The position numbers were made by a program, and so were the translations under genes. The notes beneath the pieces are model-generated. The model did no database searches, was not told the origin of the DNA, and was given only the letters and a program-made list of their open reading frames with translations. DNA of 64,000 nt from Silurus meridionalis. Its lineage: Eukaryota > Chordata > Actinopteri > Siluriformes > Siluridae. Positions 1 through 9,946 of this stretch are shown here, in pieces; within the stretch, counting starts at the first letter, position 1; each line of letters starts with the position of its first letter. The stretch is from contig NC_060896.1 of NCBI RefSeq assembly GCF_014805685.1, positions 15,087,889 through 15,151,888 on the forward strand. Reading direction: 5' to 3'.

Positions 1-2399
1 ATTGATTTATGCATTTATTCCACTTTCTTTACATCTATTGTTATTTAGCTGTTCTAGTTTCACACATGGTTTATGTAATAGCATCTGAGACAGAGAATCT
101 CAGCATTACATTACTAAGGAAATTAAATTCGAAGGAATATTTAAGTGAGATAGAGATAAACTTTTACTTCTGAGACTTTCTAAGACAAAAGCGACTTGGT
201 TATTAATTTTTCAACACCTGATAATCATTATCTTAGTAAAGTATATAACACAGTATGCCACCCATGACGTTTGCTGGTGTTACATAAAAAAAAAAAAATT
301 GAAATAGGCAAATCTAACATTTATTTTAGATTATATTTAAGTAATTAAGTAATTATAATGTGTTTATTTAACTGTAGTGTATTTTAGTAACTGTAATGTG
401 TTTTAGGAAACTATATCTGAGCATAAAAAAAATCAACAGCTATTGAAACACAACTTTTAACTTAGAATTTTCTGTAATAATTCAAACAACGTATTTGTGA
501 GGTGAATTTGCTTATTTAAAAAAAAATCCAGACCTATAACTTTAGTGACAATTATTTACCTTTTACATTTATGTTTTTTAAAACATATATATAAAAAAAC
601 TTTCCAGTTTCCAGCCCAACATTTTTCATATAATTTACTTGAATATATGTTTATACTGGCATAAAAGTAAAAAGATTAATTAAAATACAGGTTTAAACTT
701 TTAATCCAGCAAAGCAGAAAGGCGATACTCAAAACAATAAACAGCCAAAGGGACAGTCAAGCAGGTATAGGACTCTGGCTTTTTATGAGTGTTGGTTAAA
801 GTGTAATTAGTAATTAGTTAAATCTGTGAGCAGAGGGATAGTATTTGAGTTCTTAGAGTTGGGATTTGCATATACTGACTTTATGGGAAACATTTGTCAA
901 CATTATATGGAGCAAAAGTTGATAACTGAACACACATTAGAATCATGTTGAGCTGTGTTGCTAATTTATATAGGGAGTTTTGGGCATACTCTCCCTTTGA
1001 GGAATACTTTATTTGTACAAAACAACTGAGAAACTATACAATCCTCCAGTTTGTCCTTGTTTATTTGCTTAGAGATCATACCCAAACTCACAGTTTTTCA
1101 ACAAATATCCATCAGACTGATGAATCCTGCTATTTAAAAGAAAGTAGTCAAGACTAGTAAATGTCATTAATCAGAGGTATTTAGAGAAGCAGTGGCTAAA
1201 ATGATTGTCAGGCCTTGAGAGGAGACAAGTCTTTTTGGTGAGGTGAGATCTTGGGTGCTATGACACTTATAAAGGTAAGAGTTTGGCAACAGTTATCTTA
1301 GGCACAAACTAAACATGATATGAAGCATTTACAGTCTTGTAGGAAGTTCTTCTACTAATATTTATTTTAAAGGATATACCTAGATGTGTTATGATTACTC
1401 AGGTGTGACCCCAGGTGAATAAGAGAATCACAGAGATTAAAAGGGACATGGTTTTTGTCTAGAAGACACTGTGTTGGAGCAGATATCAGTTGAACAGCCC
1501 AAGTTATCTTTTGGTTAGCGTCCCAGTTAACAGCAATGATAAAGCAGGATTCGGGAAGGTTTATGTGATTTTTAGCTTGGGGTTTCTTTGGTAAGCTGTG
1601 ACATTTAGAACTAGGGCAATAAGAGATTGTAAAATTAAATTAGCAGGGGAACAGTTTGTCTAGGTCTGTGTCATTTATCTTTTTCAGATTTTCAAAGTTC
1701 TTGTCATTGATGTGTATAATGTGACTTGTGTTTTGCATTTACAGTCATCGGTGCCATTTTCCTAGTGCCAGGTTACAGATACCTAAATCGATGTTGCATA
1801 CTAACATGTTAACATATTAAATAATTCAGAAAACTCTTAATATATGTGAATTCATAAAAAATACACATGATTTCTGCTTTGACAAAGGGCGCATGAGTCC
1901 CTATACCACATGCTGGGTGAAAGCAGTAGGAAATTTGGAAATCTATTCTTGAATGTGATTTGGTCCAGGCCAAATCAAACCCAAATTAAGTGGTTAATGT
2001 CTGAATGCAGGACTATGTCACCATTCATGATTTATGAAAAAGTAGAGTACATGCATTGGACTCTACTGGACATTGTTGGCCATGGCACTGCTTATGTGTG
2101 CAATTATTTACTACATGGCCACTACATTGTCCATGTGGATGACCTTATTTAGGTATGGTGGACACTGAATGGTGCTATAGGAATCATCGGCACAGAATAA
2201 AGAAAGCCCTCAATTTTAAATGTTTTGAATTTTTTTCATTGATTTGCTGTTATTTTTCTGAATGTTCTGATCTTCTTTTTCCCTACAAACAGTGTGTGCT
2301 ATGAAAAATAAACTACATATAAAACTTGTTAAAATTGTTAAAAAAAACAACAAAAAAAAACAGATTAATGTACACATTAGTCCATTATAGAGAAAATAG
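1..2399. other. AT-rich noncoding stretch, nothing recognised
   Basis: Strongly AT-rich sequence with many short A or T runs. Open frames are short (80 codons or fewer), resemble no family I know, and have no splice context. I see no transposon ends, tandem repeats or RNA gene here. Confidence 0.6.
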
Positions 2400-2790
2400 A
2401 GAGTCTCTCATTTGTCATATGTCTGCCAGCCTGCTGCATGGGGTTCTCTGACCTTTGAGGCTCCTCTGTCGTGTTGCTGGAGGTTGGCAGGGGTCGTGTG
2501 ATGCAGCAGTATTAATAATGAAAGAAAGGAGCCCCCTCCCTGCTGCAAGGCTGGTATATGGGTCAGGCAAGGCTCTCTGTGGACGCAGGGAGATTGATGA
2601 GGATCGCCAGGGAGAGTGCCAGTGCTCCAGCCCCAGCACTGTGAGCTCACAGTGGTATCCCCATGCTCACTTTCCCCTGGCTCCCCTCCAGCGCTGCACA
2701 GCATGGTGCTCTTTAAACGACCTTGATGTTTTCTTTGTTTTGCAAAGGAAAAAGCACCAAAATGAGGAAAATTTCTGAAAAGATGATTGT
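2400..2790. other. GC-richer island, candidate conserved noncoding element
   Basis: A block of about 390 bases that is clearly more GC-rich than its AT-rich surroundings. Overlapping open frames occur on both strands (107 codons forward, 202 and 74 codons reverse), which is usual for high-GC sequence poor in stop codons. None of the translations resembles a known domain. The contrast in composition with clean edges suggests selection, for example an enhancer-like conserved element, but conservation cannot be tested here. Confidence 0.25.
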
Positions 2791-3524
2791 GCTTAATCAT
2801 ATGATCTTTTGCACACTTGTGTACTTTGTGATTTTTGCAAGTGTGTATATATTGCATGTGGTATATTATAGTTGCATTTTTTGTGCTAGTTTTTAAAGTG
2901 AACTCAGCTTGATTGTGGGCTCTGGGCACTCTGTATAAAATCAGAAGTAGTGGTGTGGAGATGATGGTGGTGGAAATTGTGTTATAATTTTGAAGGGCCT
3001 GACTGTGACTCATCACACGTTTAATGGCACTGCTTTCTGATCAGAGCTCTACATTAGAATGTGGTCGTTGGGAGTGTGAAAACTGGTAAAAAGCGTGAAT
3101 GGCACGAGTTAATCCTGCCTCATCACACTTCTGTGGTTGATTCATTTGCAAGAAAATAAACAAGTGGCTTGTGTTTGATGCACATTTCCTTTTAACATAA
3201 GCAGCCTCATACAACACAATCAATTGATGGGCCAGATCATGATACATTTCCAGCCAGTAATTTTTCTTTCTTATATCATTAAATTTCCGCTACATTCCTT
3301 CAGAAATTCCTGTGTGGTATCAGAGGAAAATCCTATTCGTGTTCAGCATCATGAATTATGTACAACCAATTTACTGACTCAGGACACATACAGATGAGTG
3401 ACAAATTAAAGAAAATATTGGTGGCTCTGTTAAACATTGAGACCTTCTTTGAGTCTTCAAAGAAGAGACCTTAAAACCTCCGTTGAGTCTTCTTTTCTTC
3501 TTAATAAAAATAGGCACATATATA
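2791..3524. other. Noncoding stretch, nothing recognised
   Basis: AT-rich single-copy-looking sequence between the GC-richer island and the Tc1 element. No repeat or gene signal seen. Confidence 0.55.
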
Positions 3525-3526
3525 TA

Positions 3527-3736
3527 CAGTGAGGAAAATAAGTATTTGAACACCCTGCTATTTTGCAAGTTCTCCCACTTAGAAATCATGGAGGGGTCTG
3601 AAATTGCCATCGTAGGTGCATGTCCACTGTGAGAGACATAATCTAAAAAAAAAATCCAGAAATCACAATATATGATTTTTAAACTATTTATTTGTATGAT
3701 ACAGATGCAAATAAGTATTTGAACACCTGTCTATCA
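3527..3736 (+). repeat. Left terminal inverted repeat of the Tc1 element
   Basis: About 210 bases that read in inverted form at 4915-5130, including an outer transposase-binding-like motif at the tip and an inner motif at about 3708. Mismatches and A-run length differences show age. Confidence 0.88.
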
Positions 3737-3892
3737 GCTAGAATTCTGATCCTCAAAGACCTGTTAGTCTGCCTTTAAAATGTCCACCTCCACTACATTT
3801 ATTATCCTAAATTAGATGCACCTGTTTGAGGTCGTTAGCTGCATAAAGACACCTGTCCACCCCATACAATCAGTAAGAATCCAACTACTAAC

Positions 3893-4905
3893 ATGGCCAA
3901 GACCAAAGAGCTGTCCAAAGACACTAGAGACAAAATTGTACACCTCCACAAGGCTGGAAAGGGCTACGGGAAATTGCCAAGCAGCTTGGTGAAAAAGGTC
4001 CACTGTTGGAGCAATCATTAGAAAATGGAAGAAGCTAAACATGACTGTCAATCTCCTCGGACTGGGGCTCCATGCAAGATCTCACCGTGGGGTCTCAATG
4101 ATCCTAAGGAAGGTGAGAAATCAGCCCAGAACTACACGGGAGGAGCTGGTCAATGACCTGAAAAGAGCTGGGACCACCGCTTCCAAGGTTACTGTTGGTA
4201 ATACACTAAGACGTCATGGTTTGAAATCATGCATGGCACGGAAGGTTCCCCTGCTTAAACCAGCACATGTCCAGGCACGTCTTAAGTTTGCCAATGACCA
4301 TTTGGATGATCCAGAGGAGTCATGGGAGAAAGTCATGTGGTCAGATGAGACCAAAATAGAACTTTTGGGTCATAATTCCACTAAACGTGTTTGGAGGAAG
4401 AAGAATGATGAGTACCATCCCAAGAACACCATCCCTACTGTGAAGCATGGGGTGGTAGCATCATGCTTTGGGGTGTTTTTCTGCACATGGGACAGGGCGA
4501 CTGCACTGTATTAAGGAGAGGATGACCGGGGCCATGTATTGCGAGATTTTGGGAACAACCTCCTTCCCTCAGTTAGAGCATTGAAGATGGGTCGAGGCTG
4601 GGTCTTCCAACATGACAATGACCAAGCACACAGCCAGGATAACCGAGGAGTGGCTCTGTAAGAAGCATATCAAGGTTCTGGCGTGGCCTAGCCAGTCTCC
4701 AGACCTAAACCCGATAGAGAATCTTTGGAGGGAGCTCAAACTCCGTGTTTCTCAGCGACAGGCCAGAAACCTGACTGATCTAGAGAAGATCTGTGTAGAG
4801 GAGTGGGCCAAAATCCCTCCTGCAGTGTGTGCAAACCTGGTGAAAAACTACAGGAAATGTTTGACCTCTGTAATTGCAAACAAAGGCTACTGTACCAAAT
4901 ATTAA
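3893..4905 (+). pseudogene. Tc1-like transposase pseudogene
   Basis: The product would be a cut-and-paste DDE transposase that binds the element's inverted repeats and inserts at TA. The start at 3893 opens MAKTKELSKDTRDKIVHLHK, the typical N-terminal helix-turn-helix region. The frame then shifts near 3972 and again near 3996. It continues from 4041 through a second helix-turn-helix region to WSDETK (first catalytic Asp, codon 4344-4346). The DND motif lies at 4614-4622, and [11 protein letters not shown] gives the catalytic Glu at 4717-4719. DND and the Glu are in different frames because of an indel at about 4622, and further shifts lie around 4450-4514. Total span is about 337 codons, matching family length, so this is frameshift decay and not truncation. 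The catalytic residues survive but no intact protein can be made. Confidence 0.93.
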
Positions 4906-4914
4906 CATTGACTT

Positions 4915-5130
4915 TCTCAGGTGTTCAAATACGTATTTGCAGCTGTATCATACAAATAAATTAAAAATAAGTTTAAAAATCATACATTGTGATTTCTGGT
5001 TTTTTTTTTTTTAGATTATGTCTCTCACAGTGGACATGCACCTACGATGACAATTTCAGACCCCTACATGATTTCTAAGTGGGAGAACTTGCAAAATAGC
5101 AGGTTGTTCAAATACTTATTTTCCTCACTG
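4915..5130 (-). repeat. Right terminal inverted repeat of the Tc1 element
   Basis: Inverted partner of 3527-3736. It contains the T-rich tract at about 4999-5012 that pairs with the A-run at 3645-3654, and ends at CCTCACTG. Confidence 0.88.
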
Positions 5131-5308
5131 TTAATTATACAATAAATGTACTATGACATTATATAAATTAATTCAAAATGATTTAGATTGATTACCCTTC
5201 TGATAAATTCTTCATATCCTGATTCGAGTTGCCTTTTTCAGAAAAAATAATTTATCCACAGGCTTACTCAATGGTTTAGAGTATGAAAATTACATAAATC
5301 ATTTTAAC

Positions 5309-5755
5309 AAGATTGTTTAACAGGATTTTGGAAGGTGAGAGGATGCCAGAGGAATGGAGAAGGAGTGTGCTGGTACCGATCTTTAATCTTTAAAGATGTT
5401 GAGGTTTTCGTTGGGAGTGACAAGGATGGACAGGATTAGAAATTAGTTTATTAGAGGGACAGCACATGTAGGTTGTTTTGGACTCAAGGTGAGGGAGGTG
5501 AGATTTAGTTGGTTTGGACATGTGCAGAGGAGGGACATGGGGTATATCGGTAGGAGAATGCTGAGGATGGAGCCACCAGGAATGAGGATAAGAGGAAGAC
5601 CATAGAGGAGAATGTTGTATGTGGTGAGGGAAGACATGCAGGTAGTGCGGTTGAAAGAGGCAGATGTAGAGGACGGGGGGTGGGGGGTGGTTTGGACAGA
5701 TGGTCCGCTGTGGCGCGACCCCTAATGGTAGAAGCCGAAAGAAGAGGAAGAAAAA
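5309..5755 (+). mobile_element. Internally deleted fragment of the RTE-like LINE family
   Basis: Two blocks align in order with the larger LINE at 17158-20143. Bases 5309-5390 match about 18825-18897 (within the reverse transcriptase). Bases 5400-5755 match about 19826-20143 (the C-terminal tail and 3' end, including GACATGCAGGTAGTGCGG-like and CGACCCCTAA motifs). About 930 bases in between are missing. It begins inside the reverse transcriptase region, so it is 5'-truncated as usual for LINE copies, with an internal deletion as well. No working frame remains. Confidence 0.85.
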
Positions 5756-6782
5756 AATGACATAAATCATATGCCACATCCTTATCAATTAGCAGTACTT
5801 AGCCCTCTGGGAGATTTTAAATTGATTTGTGACATACAGTAGTGGTCTTCACTACAATCTAAAAATCAAAGGAATACAGTTGACAGCATAGTGTTCATCT
5901 TTCCAGGAAACCTTCAGGGATGTGTAGAGTCTGTTCAAAGGTAGCATTAAAACAGTTTTGGATGTAAATTTACTGACACACCTATTTGTTTTTGTTGTTT
6001 TGTCTGTATAAATTGGAAGGTTTATCTTTTAAAAATAATAAGATAAGATTAGATAAATATTCCAGTTAGGCAATATCCTACAGCCAGATTTATATTGGTT
6101 ATCCATCCAGTATGTGTGGAGTAAAATGGAAACACAGGGCTATGTTTGTCTGCTACCTAACCTTTGTATAAAGCAAAAATCTGTGTACACCACAATGACT
6201 CATGTAAATATTTGCTCAGATCATGTCAGGCCCATCACGTCTCTGTTCTAATGCACCTGAGATAATGAAAATGTCTAGGAATACATTTCTTTTGGGTTCA
6301 AACCCAGTTCAGTTTGGCACCCACATATCTTTAGTGTGATTGGTGTAAACAGTATCCTTTACCTGGCTTTCTATTTTGTATTTGCTTTTGTAACATAGAC
6401 TATATTTGACATGATGAAAACGAGCACTGTATATTAGGAGTGGAACAATATGAATATATTATTTTGATTGAACAGAAAATATGTCTTGAATAAATATTAA
6501 TTAATATCCAAACTGTCTGCATTTTTTTTTTTTAAATAATTACTTTTTTAAAGCCACTCAGCTTAACTGCCAGACAAGAAAATAGTTGCATGAGGTATTT
6601 ACAGTAATGTGGAAGTAGAAAACAGCACACAATGCAAATACAAAAACAGACAAGCTTTTGGAATGCTAAACAGATATACTAATACAGATATAAACACAGA
6701 TAATGGCATTGCTTTATAATAAAAGGGCTAATAAGAGTTTAAAAAACCCAACATCCAGTAAAATTTGTCATCCAAATACGGC
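5756..6782. other. Noncoding stretch, nothing recognised
   Basis: AT-rich sequence with no usable frame, repeat ends or RNA gene that I can identify. Confidence 0.5.
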
Positions 6783-6985
6783 ATTTACATTTACAACATC
6801 TTTATCTAGAGCGAATTACAACTGAGCAGTTGGTGGATAAGGGCCTTGATCAGGGGTCCAGCAATAGCAGCTTGGTGGTGGTGGGATTTGGGCTCATGAC
6901 CTTCCCTACCACCTCTTCTCTCTGGGTTAAGGATGCTAAATAGACCGGAATTGTGTTTCTCTGTTTTGTAGCCTTTCCAGGCCAC
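6783..6985 (+). repeat. Common teleost interspersed repeat remnant
   Basis: Begins with ACATTTACATTTAC-type sequence, then TCTAGAGCGAATTACA, GGGCCTTGATCAGGGG and a GGGATTTGGGCTCATGACC block. This order is typical of a very abundant fish repeat. I recognise the pattern but cannot assign a class with certainty. It is diverged and has no coding potential. Confidence 0.6.
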
Positions 6986-7021
6986 CAGGTAGTACATGAT
7001 ATTACCCTTTCATTCGAAGTT

Positions 7022-7572
7022 TAACTTTCAGACAATGTATGCAAGTACATGTTTCATGTTTTTCTGGTCTCTGGCAAAAAGCTTGCAATAATCAGGAGCT
7101 TTGGTGATGAAGTTAAATGTGAGTTTAGCAGTGTTTAGGAATGGAAAGGGGTTCTACCAACACACTTGGTGGTGGGCATGAGGATTATGTTTGTGTGCAT
7201 ACAGGAGATTCCTTCACAAACTGTCCTATAAGCTGTTAAGACCACCACCAGAACTTGTTTTTCACTAACCTATTATTGTATGGTTTGGTTTTGGAGTGGA
7301 TGAGTATATCATTGTGACTTAAAAAAAAAATCACAAACAAGAACAAACTATTGGAAATGCAATCTAAAAAGGTCATGACTGGCTAGTGGCTTTCACCTTA
7401 TTCAAGGCCAAGATCATGCTCGGTGCATTGGTGTAAGCATGTCTGTGTTACCTTCTGGTTCTCCCTTTTAGTTATGCTGCCATAGCGAGTCTTGCCGGAG
7501 TCCAACCTGCACAGTGACATTACTTTCATACAAAAATAAGGACACTTAATAATCCATATCCTTCTCTTCCTG

Positions 7573-7575
<3 letters not shown>
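7022..7575. other. Noncoding stretch, nothing recognised
   Basis: Single-copy-looking sequence. A minus-strand open frame that runs through the CT array downstream (Arg-Glu repeats) is a translation of simple sequence. Confidence 0.5.

Positions 7576-7620
<45 letters not shown>
7576..7620. repeat. (CT)n microsatellite
   Basis: Uninterrupted CT dinucleotides of about 45 bases, immediately upstream of the LINE 3'-end sequence. Confidence 0.97.
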
Positions 7621-7624
<4 letters not shown>

Positions 7625-7639
7625 TCGAGTTAAACATGC

Positions 7640-8171
7640 TCCTGAGGCTCCAGTGAACACTGTTCCTGCCCCTCTCCCCTCCGTGGATCTTCCCACTTCG
7701 TCCAGGCCTGCCTCTGGATAGTGTTCTCTTCGACTGGAGGCCACTCTGTGCAGCTTGGGATGGTTTCTCATCAACGCCTTGGGTGGTTCCATGAAATTCC
7801 GGAGTAAGAACGGGCGCTTTGAGGATGGACTGGACTGTAGTTAATGTCAACAGTCTCCTACACTGACTCAGGATACAGTTCGCTTCTGATTATCTTTACT
7901 GTACCCTGCAACATTGTATATCTGCTTCAAATGGACATTCGGTGCAACCCAGATGAGGATGGGTTCCCTCTTGAGTCTGGTTCCTCTCAAGGTTTCTTCC
8001 TTATGCCATCTCGGGGAGTTTTTCCTTGCCACAGTTGCTCATCAGGGACAAACTTACTTACAAAGAACATATTTACTTTTAATCACCACATTATCTGTGT
8101 AAAGGTGCTTTGAGACAATGTTCATTGTTAAAAGTGCTATACAAATAAAAATGAATTGAATTGAATTGAAT
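7640..8171 (+). mobile_element. 3' end of a teleost LINE with a GAATT tail
   Basis: The sequence contains GGTTCCTCTCAAGGTTTCTT, GGGAGTTTTTCCTTGCCAC, GTGCTTTGAGACAATGTTCA and GTGCTATACAAATAAAAATG, then about three GAATT units at 8152-8171. This string of motifs followed by a short A-rich pentamer tail is the widespread 3' region of a fish non-LTR element (Rex1/L2-type by my recollection). Only noncoding 3' sequence is present. The 5' limit is uncertain. Confidence 0.78.
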
Positions 8172-8377
8172 GTGAACAACTTACTCTATCTCTTACTCTG
8201 ACTCACAACAGTCATTGAAAGCACAAAGAAAGGCACATAAGTACAGCAGTAATGAGACACAAGTCTGTGACTGACACTACACCCAAACTGCCACAGTTGT
8301 CAATATAAATGATCACACAGAAGTGAAAGAATAGAGATAGAAGAATCTATTTGCTGCCTTCTCAGATGTGTATTAAA

Positions 8378-8715
8378 TTATAGGCAATTCACCATTTTCA
8401 TACCAAGTGGACCAAACCAGTTCAAACAGGACAATGCTACCGTGCACAAAGCAAGCTCCAAGCAGACATTGTTAAGGCTCAAGTGACCCACACAAAGCCC
8501 TGACCACAACCGCATTGGACAACTTTGATCTTGTAACCTCACTATGCTCTTCAGGCTAAATGAACACAAATCCCCACACCTACACTCAATATCTAGTGGA
8601 AAGACTTCTCAGGGGAGTAGGTTATTATAAGAGCAAAGTGGGACTAAGTCTGTAATGGGATATTTATAAAGAACAAATGGGTGTGATATCAGGTGTTTAC
8701 ACATTTTTTTTTGCT
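8378..8715 (+). mobile_element. Tc1/mariner-derived non-autonomous fragment
   Basis: Contains a decayed piece of a transposase coding region around GACAATGCTACCGTGCACAA and the block near 8500 that corresponds to the PDxNPIE region of a DDE transposase. It continues through TCTAGTGGAAAGACTTC to a GGGTGTGATATCAGGTGTTT terminus. The second half matches the element at 55372-55749. No open frame survives. Confidence 0.7.
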
Positions 8716-8719
8716 ACAA

Positions 8720-9898
8720 ACAAATCCATTTTTATATTTAGTATTTGAATGATAATATATTTTAATATATAAATAAAATGTAGAAAGAATATATGTAATA
8801 TTTCACTTTAGATTTGGCAGTGAGTTTAAATTAGGATAACTTCTCTTTATTAGGTCCAGATGTTCCATATAGGAAGGAAAAATGTTTCTTCTCTGGTTTA
8901 TGAAATGAAAATTCAATGCTGCATATTTGTAATATTTAAATATTTAAAAATGCTTGGACTATGATTTTAGAGAAGTATTCTAATAATAGTAATAAAATAA
9001 AAAACATAATAGTTAAAAATTCTAAGCTCCAAACAGCATAGAATAACTGACTGATTTATAAGAAGGGTTAGTATGAAAAGATGTATAAATGAAAAGCTTG
9101 TACCAACTGATATGTTTAACCAGATTGATTTATATACTTTTAAATTATTTACAGTACATACAGTTCCTTAATGAATCTTCAAGTACTGACTGACTTAGCT
9201 GTGTTTTGCTATAGCAGTTCTTGATAACTATGTAAACTAAGGTGTTATGACTTAGTAACTAAAATTAAATGACTCAAAAGACATAACCTTAATGACAAAA
9301 GTGCATTTGGTTTTTGAAATACTTTGTTGTCTATATGTATCTCTGCCCTACACTTACATTGATATCACAAAAACATATGCAATACAAACAATTATATAAT
9401 TCAACACATTTAATTTCAATGGATTTTTTTTCTGATTTAAAAATAATTCTTTCCATATAAGGATTGTTAGGGAGTTGTCCTTTTATATGGGTAAACATGT
9501 TATCTTCATGTATAGTGAAAGCAATACTGCCATATTACCTTTTGCATTACATTTCTTTGTCTATGCTTGAGCACATCTCAAGCCTTCAGGCTCAATAAGT
9601 GTGTGTGAAACTGCTGAGAAAAGTGACGCTTCTTACCTACTGTTAGTATGAACAAAGCCCATGTGGAACGTAACTGATCCTTTGTTTCTTCATAGGGGTT
9701 TTGATAATACAGATGTTTTTCCTCCCCAGCTAAATATTGTGGCAGAGGCCTGTTAAAGGGAAATGCTAGGATCTAAATAACCTCTTTGGGTTCCTCTGCT
9801 TCGATGACGCCATGGTAGATTTTCATAGCCTATACTTCAGCTGTCAAATTTTAAAAATCAATGAGTGAGAGGAGAAGTGTGTGTGCATGTGTGCGTGA

Positions 9899-9904
<6 letters not shown>
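8720..9904. other. Noncoding stretch, nothing recognised
   Basis: Very AT-rich sequence. No frame, RNA gene or repeat end could be supported. Confidence 0.5.

Positions 9905-9943
<39 letters not shown>
9905..9943. repeat. (GT)n microsatellite
   Basis: About 19 GT units, preceded by imperfect GT-rich sequence from 9879. Confidence 0.97.

Positions 9944-9946
<3 letters not shown>

Larger units (their letters stand above)
3527..5130 (+). mobile_element. Tc1/mariner DNA transposon, degenerate, with long terminal inverted repeats
   Basis: The left end begins CAGTGAGGAAAATAAGTATT after a TA dinucleotide. The right end is the inverted counterpart, ending in CCTCACTG, so the element is about 1.6 kb, the usual size for this superfamily. 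The terminal inverted repeats are about 210-220 bases and carry an inner copy of the AAATAAGTATTTGAACACC-type motif (about 3708-3727, and inverted near 4920-4940), which is the IR/DR arrangement of fish Tc1-like elements. Between the repeats is one transposase gene on the plus strand, broken by frameshifts, so the element cannot move by itself. The right TA is offset by one T, probably from a small indel. Confidence 0.95.

Noticed and set aside
2408..3016. 202-codon minus-strand frame over the GC-richer island
   Set aside because: Another frame covers the other strand and composition explains the lack of stops. No domain or splice support.
5390..5788. 132-codon and shorter minus-strand frames
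   Set aside because: Antisense shadows of the LINE fragment, which is coding-derived on the plus strand.
6298..6318. GGGTTCAAACCCAG, which resembles a tRNA T-arm
   Set aside because: No matching acceptor stem, anticodon arm or B-box spacing nearby.
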